NCBI RefSeq assembly: GCF_011752525.1
Contig: NZ_VWXI01000017.1
Span: forward strand, 1-64,000
Direction of reading: 5' to 3'
Source: Pantoea sp. Cy-639
GTDB lineage: Bacteria > Pseudomonadota > Gammaproteobacteria > Pseudomonadales > Pseudomonadaceae
Length of the DNA stretch: 64,000 nt
Part shown: positions 58,723-64,000 of the stretch, one piece after another
Numbering within the stretch: position 1 is the stretch's first letter
Layout of the letters: each line of letters starts with the position of its first letter
Notes under the pieces: model-generated
The model's input: the letters and a program-made list of their open reading frames with translations, nothing else
The model's database searches: none
Told to the model about the DNA's origin: nothing
Made by a program: the position numbers and the translations under genes

Positions 58723-60312
58723 CTACTTCACGTCCGGCGGCGTCTGGAAGGTGTGGTACGGCGCCGGCGAAGGCACCGTCCACTCCAGGCCATCGGCGCC
58801 GTCCCACGGCTTGGCCGGCGCCGGCGCACCGCCACGGATGCACTTGATGACGATGAACAGGAAGAACACCTGGGTGGCACCGAAGATGAACGCGCCGATC
58901 GACGAGATCATGTTGAAGTCGGCGAACTGCAGGTTGTAGTCGGGAATCCGCCGCGGCATGCCGGCCAGGCCGACGAAGTGCATGGGGAAGAAGGCCATGT
59001 TCATGCCGACGAACGACAGCCAGAAGTGCAGCCTGGCCAGGGTCTCGTCGTACATGTGTCCGGTCCACTTCGGCAACCAGTAGTAGGCCGAGGCGAAGAT
59101 GCCGAAGATCGCCCCGGGCACCAGCACGTAGTGGAAGTGCGCCACCACGAAGTAGGTGTCGTGGTACTGGAAATCGGCCGGGGCAATGGCCAGCATCAGC
59201 CCGGAGAAGCCGCCAATGGTGAACAGGATGACGAAGGCGATGGCGAACAGCATCGGCGCCTCGAAGGTCAGCGAGCCCTGCCACATGGTGCTGACCCAGT
59301 TGAACACCTTCACCCCGGTGGGCACGGCGATCAACATGGTCGCGTACATGAAGAACAGCTCGCCCACCACCGGGATGCCGACCACGAACATGTGGTGGGC
59401 CCAGACGATGAACGACAGGAAGGCGATCGCCCCGGTGGCATAGACCATCGAGGTGTAGCCGAACAGCGGCTTGCGCGAGAACGCCGGGATGATCGAACTG
59501 ACCGCGCCGAACGCCGGCAGGATCATGATGTACACCTCGGGGTGGCCGAAGAACCAGAACACATGCTGGAACAGCACCGGGTCACCGCCGCCGGCGGCGC
59601 TGAAGAAGCTGGTGCCGAAGTGGATGTCCATCAGCATCATGGTCACCACGCCGGCCAGCACCGGCATCACCGCGATCAGCAGGAACGCGGTGATCAGCCA
59701 GGTCCAGACGAACAGTGGCATCTTCATCAGGGTCATGCCGGGGGCGCGCAGGTTGAGGATGGTGGCGATCACGTTGATCGCGCCCATGATCGAGCTGATG
59801 CCCATCAGGTGGATGGCGAAGATGAAGAAGGTCACGCTGGCCGGGGCGTAGGTGGTCGACAGCGGGGCGTAGAAGGTCCAGCCGAAGTTCGGCCCGCCGC
59901 CAGGGCTGAACAGGGTCGAGACCAGCAGCAGGAAGGCTGCCGGCAGCAGCCAGAAGCTGAAGTTGTTCATCCGCGGCAAGGCCATGTCCGGCGCGCCGAT
60001 CATCAGCGGGATCATCCAGTTGGCCAGGCCGACGAACGCCGGCATCACCGCGCCGAACACCATGATCAACCCGTGCATGGTGGTCATCTGGTTGAAGAAC
60101 GCCGGTTCGACGATCTGCAGGCCCGGCTGGAACAGCTCGGCACGAATCACCATGGCGAACGAGCCGCCAAGCAGGAACATGGTGAAGGCGAACCACAGGT
60201 ACATCGTGCCGATGTCCTTGTGGTTGGTGGTCAGCACCCAGCGCATCAGGCCCTTGGCCGGGCCATGGGCATGGGCATCGCCGTGGGTGTGGTCGTCGAT
60301 CACTGCACTCAT
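58723..60312 (-). CDS. coxA: Cytochrome c oxidase subunit I
   Basis: A 529-residue heme-copper oxidase subunit with 12 helices. The low-spin heme ligands are in MTTMHGLIMVF and VVAHFHYVLV; CuB ligands in FGHPEVYIMILPAFG and the HH pair in WAHHMFVVG; the K-channel region is TGVKVFNWVSTMW. It is the main proton-pumping subunit of the aa3 enzyme. Confidence 0.98.
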   Translation of the reverse strand: MSAVIDDHTHGDAHAHGPAKGLMRWVLTTNHKDIGTMYLWFAFTMFLLGGSFAMVIRAELFQPGLQIVEPAFFNQMTTMHGLIMVFGAVMPAFVGLANWMIPLMIGAPDMALPRMNNFSFWLLPAAFLLLVSTLFSPGGGPNFGWTFYAPLSTTYAPASVTFFIFAIHLMGISSIMGAINVIATILNLRAPGMTLMKMPLFVWTWLITAFLLIAVMPVLAGVVTMMLMDIHFGTSFFSAAGGGDPVLFQHVFWFFGHPEVYIMILPAFGAVSSIIPAFSRKPLFGYTSMVYATGAIAFLSFIVWAHHMFVVGIPVVGELFFMYATMLIAVPTGVKVFNWVSTMWQGSLTFEAPMLFAIAFVILFTIGGFSGLMLAIAPADFQYHDTYFVVAHFHYVLVPGAIFGIFASAYYWLPKWTGHMYDETLARLHFWLSFVGMNMAFFPMHFVGLAGMPRRIPDYNLQFADFNMISSIGAFIFGATQVFFLFIVIKCIRGGAPAPAKPWDGADGLEWTVPSPAPYHTFQTPPDVK

Positions 60313-60355
60313 GTCCTGTCTCCTGCAATCCGCTGGTTGCCACGGCTGACCCGGT

Positions 60356-61483
60356 TCATTTCGCCTCCGACTGCTTGAGCGCCAGCACGTCCTTCGGCGT
60401 GACCATGTCGCCCTTGTTGTTGCCCCAGGCGTTGCGCTCGTAGGTGACCACGGCGGCGATGTCGACTTCCGAAAGCTGCTTGCCGAACGCCGCCATGGCG
60501 GTACCCGGACGCCCGTGGAAGACCGTGCTCAGGTGCTCTTCCTTCGGCCCGGTGGCCACCTTCGAGCCCTTGAGCGCCGGGAACATCGGCGGCAGGCCCT
60601 GGCCTTCGGCCTGGTGACAGGCCACGCAGGTGGTGTGGTAGACCTTGTCGCCGCGCTCGACCAGCTCTTGCAGGGTCCATTCCTTGCTGGTCAGCTCCTT
60701 GAGCTGGGCAGCCTCGGCCTTGCGCTCGCCCAGCCAGGTGTCGTAGTCGGCCTTGGACTTGACCTCGACCACGATGGGCATGAAGCCGTGGTCCTTGCCA
60801 CACAGCTCGGAACACTGGCCACGGTAGATGCCGGGCTTCTCGACCCGGGTCCAGGCTTCGTTGACGAATCCGGGGATGGCGTCGCGCTTGACCGCGAAGG
60901 CCGGCACCCACCAGGAGTGGATCACGTCGGCGGCGGTCACCAGGAAACGCACCTTGGCGCCGACCGGCAGCACCAACGGCTGGTCGACCTCGAGCAGGTA
61001 GTGCTCGTCCTTGGGCGCCTGGTTGTGGATCTGCTCGGCGGGGGTTGCGAGGTTGCTGAAGAACTCGACGTCCTGGCCCAGGTACTTGTAGTGCCACTTC
61101 CACTGGTAGCCGGTGACCTGGATGTCGATATCCGAGTCGCTGGCATCGTAGATGTTGATCAGGGTCTTGGTGGCCGGGATGGCCATGGCCACCAGGATCA
61201 GGAAGGGGACCACTGTCCAGAGGATTTCCACCCAGGTGTGCTCGTGGAAATGCGCAGGCTCCTGCCCGGTGGAACGACGATGGACGACCATCGACCAGAA
61301 CATCGCGCCGAACACCACGATGCCGATGATCACGCAGATCCAGAAGATGGTCATGTGCAGGTCGAACACGGCATGGGAAACATCCGTCGCGCCGGGCGAC
61401 ATGTTCACCGTCCATGCACCGTGCGCCTGCCCGAACACCGACCACAACAGAAGGCCCATCCAGACCCGTGGATGTCGCATCAT
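60356..61483 (-). CDS. coxB: Cytochrome c oxidase subunit II with cytochrome c domain
   Basis: A 375-residue subunit II. Signal sequence 1-22, two helices (about 43-65 and 88-105), and the CuA domain with H189, C224, E226, C228, H232 and M235 (QCSELCGKDHGFM). A C-terminal cytochrome c domain carries CVACH (286-290), making this a caa3-type subunit. First gene of coxB-coxA-ctaG-coxC. The RpoS-like promoter element is at 61635-61641. Confidence 0.97.
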   Translation of the reverse strand: MMRHPRVWMGLLLWSVFGQAHGAWTVNMSPGATDVSHAVFDLHMTIFWICVIIGIVVFGAMFWSMVVHRRSTGQEPAHFHEHTWVEILWTVVPFLILVAMAIPATKTLINIYDASDSDIDIQVTGYQWKWHYKYLGQDVEFFSNLATPAEQIHNQAPKDEHYLLEVDQPLVLPVGAKVRFLVTAADVIHSWWVPAFAVKRDAIPGFVNEAWTRVEKPGIYRGQCSELCGKDHGFMPIVVEVKSKADYDTWLGERKAEAAQLKELTSKEWTLQELVERGDKVYHTTCVACHQAEGQGLPPMFPALKGSKVATGPKEEHLSTVFHGRPGTAMAAFGKQLSEVDIAAVVTYERNAWGNNKGDMVTPKDVLALKQSEAK

Positions 61484-61634
61484 TGCGGGTTCCCCTTATC
61501 GTTCTTGTAGTCCCGGAGGCGTGGACGACCTGCTACGACAAAGGGGGGAACGGCGGCCAAGACTGCCTGGCTTCGACGACCGAGCCCCCTGCTAAAGGCA
61601 GTCGGGCCTCATCTACGAATCACGTTTCACCGGG

Positions 61635-61641
61635 AGTATAG
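61635..61641 (-). promoter_or_regulatory. RpoS-type -10 element (CTATACT) for coxB
   Basis: CTATACT on the minus strand, about 150 bases upstream of coxB, is the preferred -10 of RpoS (sigma-38) promoters. P. aeruginosa aa3 oxidase genes are RpoS-dependent and starvation-induced, which fits. No clear -35 at standard spacing. Confidence 0.5.
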
Positions 61642-61729
61642 ACACCGACCAACGGCGCGCAACGACACGTTTGCGATGAGTTTCAGCAAACCTGATGTTT
61701 GCGCCAAAACCCTTGTGAATACTGGGTCT

Positions 61730-61746
61730 TGGCACAATGATGGCAT
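61730..61746 (+). promoter_or_regulatory. Sigma-54-like -24/-12 element
   Basis: TGGCAC-AATGA-TGGCAT matches TGGCAC-N5-TTGCAT with one mismatch, keeping the diagnostic 12-base GG to GC spacing. It lies about 118 bases before the start of the unknown gene at 61865. Confidence 0.4.
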
Positions 61747-61864
61747 ATTGATATAGCGAATTTCCTACACGTGTCTCAGCGATATAACAAATGCGTCTTA
61801 GTCATTCTCGTAAGCAAGCTAAGTTATTGTCTTCCGTTTGTAACGCCATGCCCCTGGAGTTGTC

Positions 61865-62506
61865 ATGAACATCGCTGCTGTACGCGAGCAGATCGAACAC
61901 GCCCACCAACACGAAGGCCGCACCGGCCAGCTCAAGGCCCGTCTCGAGCAACAACTGCCGCATCTGCATCCGTCGATCCATCTGCCCAAGCAGGACGCCC
62001 AGGGTACCTTGACGCGCTTCGTCAGCGCCTACATCAACGAAGTGCCGGAACTGCTCGAGGCGGCGCACAGCGTGGCCCTCGAAGCCGGCATCGAATCGCA
62101 GATCAAACCGGTCCTGAAGATCGCCGAAGCCTACTTCCTGCAACCACCGAGCGTGATGGCCGGGCAGATCGGCCTCGACAGCCTGCTGGACGAGGCCTAC
62201 CTGGCCCATCGCCTGGTGGAGGAGGTCAACGACCTGTATATCCGCCACTTCCAGCAACCATTGATCCCGGTGGACACCACCGTGGCCAACCTGATCGCCC
62301 ACCAGCTGATCGGCGAAACCTTCGCCAACCAGCTCGACGAAGTGGTGCACCACTCGGTGGACGAGATGCTCGACGACGAAAGCTTCGCGGTAGAGTCGGT
62401 GGAGATCTATCGTGACAAGCTGTCCAGCCCGCAGACCGGCGAGGCGTGGAAACGCTGGCCGTGCCTGTCGCGCCAGCTGGGTGTGGAGCTCGGGCAGTCG
62501 GCCTGA
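61865..62506 (+). CDS. Conserved cytoplasmic protein of unknown function
   Basis: A 213-residue soluble protein, acidic and helical, with no signal or membrane segment. It starts with a histidine-containing MNIAAVREQIEHAHQHEG. No enzyme motifs were found. A syntenic homologue lies between coxB and the SulP gene in P. aeruginosa. ATG 61865 is preceded by GGAG. A sigma-54-like element lies upstream. Confidence 0.8.
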   Translation: MNIAAVREQIEHAHQHEGRTGQLKARLEQQLPHLHPSIHLPKQDAQGTLTRFVSAYINEVPELLEAAHSVALEAGIESQIKPVLKIAEAYFLQPPSVMAGQIGLDSLLDEAYLAHRLVEEVNDLYIRHFQQPLIPVDTTVANLIAHQLIGETFANQLDEVVHHSVDEMLDDESFAVESVEIYRDKLSSPQTGEAWKRWPCLSRQLGVELGQSA

Positions 62507-62557
62507 GGTTCCTTCGACATCGCTGGGGCTGCAGTGCGGCCCCAGCAATCTGACAAG

Positions 62558-64000
62558 CTAAGCCCCGATACCCGCCGAGGTGCGTAACCTGCCCTCGACC
62601 CGCCGTTTCAGGCGCCGTCGCTCGATCACCAGCCGCGCGCCCTTGGCCGCGCCTGCGCGTCCCCAGTCCTCCAGCAGTTCCAGGCAGGAATGGTCGATAT
62701 AGCTCAGGTTGCCCAGCGGTACATGCAGCGTGGTCCCCTGCGGCACGCTGTCGAGTACCTGGGCCAGCGCCGGCACCTTGAGAAAGGTCGCCGCGCCACT
62801 CAGACGCAGTTCCATGTGCCCCGGCGCCGCCAACGCTACCAGGCCGATCTTCAACCGCGCCGCCTTGAACGCCAGCTTCAGCAGCGTCAGGGCAAAGCCC
62901 AGCAGCACGCCTGTCAGCAGGTCGGTGAAGATGATCGCCAGCGCCGTGGCCGCATAGGTGAACATCGGCATCCACCCATAGCGGCGCAAACCTCGGAACG
63001 CCTTGAAGTCCACCAGCTTGACGCCGGTATACACCAGCACCCCGGCCAGACTGGCCACCGGGATCTGCTGCAGCACGCTGCTCAACGCCACGACGAACGC
63101 CAGCAGCCAGAACCCGTGCAGGATCGCCGAGGCCCGGGTCCGGGCACCGGCCTGGACATTGGCCGAACTGCGCACGATCACGCCGGTCATCGGCAGCGCG
63201 CCGAGCACCCCACAGAGCATGTTGCCGATACCCTGCGCCGACAGTTCGCGGTCGAAATTCGAACGCGGACCATTGTGCATGCGATCCACTGCCGCTGCGG
63301 ACAGCAACGTCTCGGCACTGGCGATGAAGGCCAGGGCGAAGGCAGCCACCAACAGGCCAGGGTCGGCCAGCTTGAGCAGATCGGCCGGACGCAGCCAGTC
63401 GACGGCCTGGGAGAGGTCGGCCGGCACCTGCACACGGTCGACCGGCAGCGCCAGCCACAGACTGATGACCGTCATCGCCGCAACGCCGAGCAAAGCCCCC
63501 GGCACGAACCGCAGCCGCCGGGGCCGCCAGCGCTCCCAGCCCCACATGATGGCGATGGTGCCCAGGCCCAGGGCACCCGCCTGCCAGCCGTTGCCCTCAC
63601 GCTCCGACGGCAGCGCCGCTACCAAGGTCGCAGGGAAGCCCAGCAGATTGCCCACGCCCGAAGGCTGCGGCGTCGTATCGAACATCACATGCACCTGGGA
63701 CAGCACGATCAACACGCCGATACCGGCGAGCATGCCGTACACCACTGCCGGTGCCGTCACCCGGAACCAGCAGCCCAGACGCAGCCGCCCGGCCAGCAGT
63801 TGCAACAGGCCGGCCAACAGCAGGAGCGGCCCGAGCATGGCCATTCCATACTGGCGCACCAGCTCGAACACCAGCACCGCCAAGCCCGCCGCCGGGCCGC
63901 TGACCTGCAACGGCGAGCCGGCCAGAAAGCCCACCACGATGCCACCGATGATCCCGGTGATCAGCCCTTTGGCCGGCGGCATGCCAGAGGCGATGGCGAT
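62558..64000 (-). CDS. SulP-family anion transporter, 5' end outside the window
   Basis: The visible 481 codons stay open to the window edge, so the N-terminus (probably 20-40 residues) is missing; ATG 63982 is an internal methionine. About ten membrane helices with the SulP features (SPLQVSGPAAGLAVLVF, SAETLLSAAAVDRMH, RELSAQGIGNMLCGVLGALPMTGVIVRSSANVQAGARTR) are followed by a C-terminal STAS domain (about 375-460, LGNLSYIDHSCLELLEDW). Related pseudomonad loci pair this transporter with a carbonic anhydrase, suggesting bicarbonate or sulfate transport. Confidence 0.9.
   Translation of the reverse strand: MAIASGMPPAKGLITGIIGGIVVGFLAGSPLQVSGPAAGLAVLVFELVRQYGMAMLGPLLLLAGLLQLLAGRLRLGCWFRVTAPAVVYGMLAGIGVLIVLSQVHVMFDTTPQPSGVGNLLGFPATLVAALPSEREGNGWQAGALGLGTIAIMWGWERWRPRRLRFVPGALLGVAAMTVISLWLALPVDRVQVPADLSQAVDWLRPADLLKLADPGLLVAAFALAFIASAETLLSAAAVDRMHNGPRSNFDRELSAQGIGNMLCGVLGALPMTGVIVRSSANVQAGARTRASAILHGFWLLAFVVALSSVLQQIPVASLAGVLVYTGVKLVDFKAFRGLRRYGWMPMFTYAATALAIIFTDLLTGVLLGFALTLLKLAFKAARLKIGLVALAAPGHMELRLSGAATFLKVPALAQVLDSVPQGTTLHVPLGNLSYIDHSCLELLEDWGRAGAAKGARLVIERRRLKRRVEGRLRTSAGIGA

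Larger units (their letters stand above)
61484..61864. other. 381-bp divergent control region between coxB and the next gene
   Basis: No gene seen. Holds an RpoS-type -10 for coxB (61635-61641) and a sigma-54-like site toward the downstream gene (61730-61746). Short AT-rich segments near 61735-61830 fit promoters. Confidence 0.6.

Noticed and set aside
58681..60378. 565-codon plus-strand frame opposite coxA
   Set aside because: Antisense shadow of coxA; low-complexity histidine/arginine-rich.

Overview
This 64 kb window is a GC-rich chromosomal segment from a Pseudomonas, most likely of the P. putida group. The evidence is the gene order (gcdG-gcdH-gcdR, pntAA/AB/B, algB-kinB, ampDh2-like, dgcH-like, dsbA, cytochrome c4, engB, polA, thrB, znu, metNIQ, and the aa3 oxidase cluster) and the P. 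putida-style extragenic palindromes (REP) between genes. Gene density is high, and no tRNA, rRNA, prophage, IS element or CRISPR array was seen. Most of it looks like conserved core chromosome.

Layout. 1-2.8 kb: glutarate catabolism (gcdG, gcdH) with its divergent LysR regulator. 4.1-7.1 kb: proton-translocating transhydrogenase. 7.2-8.7 kb: acetyl-CoA hydrolase/CoA-transferase. 9-12.6 kb: a DUF1127 protein, three tandem secreted DUF2388 paralogues and a large secreted DUF4105 protein carrying an HEXXH motif. 12.6-13.1 kb: a 40-bp tandem array enclosed by inverted REP arms. 13.1-20.4 kb: GFA-family protein, citrate transporter, TerC, Na/Pi symporter, M16 peptidase and a DUF5924-type membrane protein. 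20.5-24 kb: a four-gene Mla/MCE lipid-transport operon. 24-29.4 kb: a nucleoside-recognition membrane protein, GltP, a lysozyme inhibitor (Ivy), DUF1328, a small membrane protein and a BON-domain protein. 29.6-32.7 kb: algB-kinB. 32.7-37.9 kb: EAL phosphodiesterase, lipoprotein amidase, secreted hypothetical, GGDEF cyclase. 38-41.4 kb: endonuclease/phosphatase family protein, dsbA, two cytochromes c, engB. 41.5-45 kb: a Spot42/ErsA-like sRNA, polA, a DUF2782 protein. 45-52.9 kb: thrB, the zinc system (znuA, zur-znuC-znuB), a lipoprotein and metNIQ. 53-61.5 kb: aa3 cytochrome c oxidase with assembly genes. 61.8-64 kb: a conserved unknown and a SulP transporter cut by the window end.

Functional themes. 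Envelope stress is strongly represented: AlgB/KinB, an ErsA-like RNA with a sigma-22/RpoE-type promoter, the Ivy inhibitor, a BON protein, the amidase, DsbA and an MCE system. Respiration is the second theme: transhydrogenase, cytochromes c4 and c5-like, and the complete CuA-type oxidase with Sco, Cox11, Cox15, CtaB and SURF1. Zinc homeostasis is the third, with histidine-rich tails on the regulator, the binding protein and the ATPase.

The least-explained parts are the DUF2388x3-DUF4105 operon, the REP-bounded 40-bp array, clustered ACTGT-type operator-like sites around the DUF1127 gene, and a 728-bp gene-free stretch with a perfect IclR-like palindrome.
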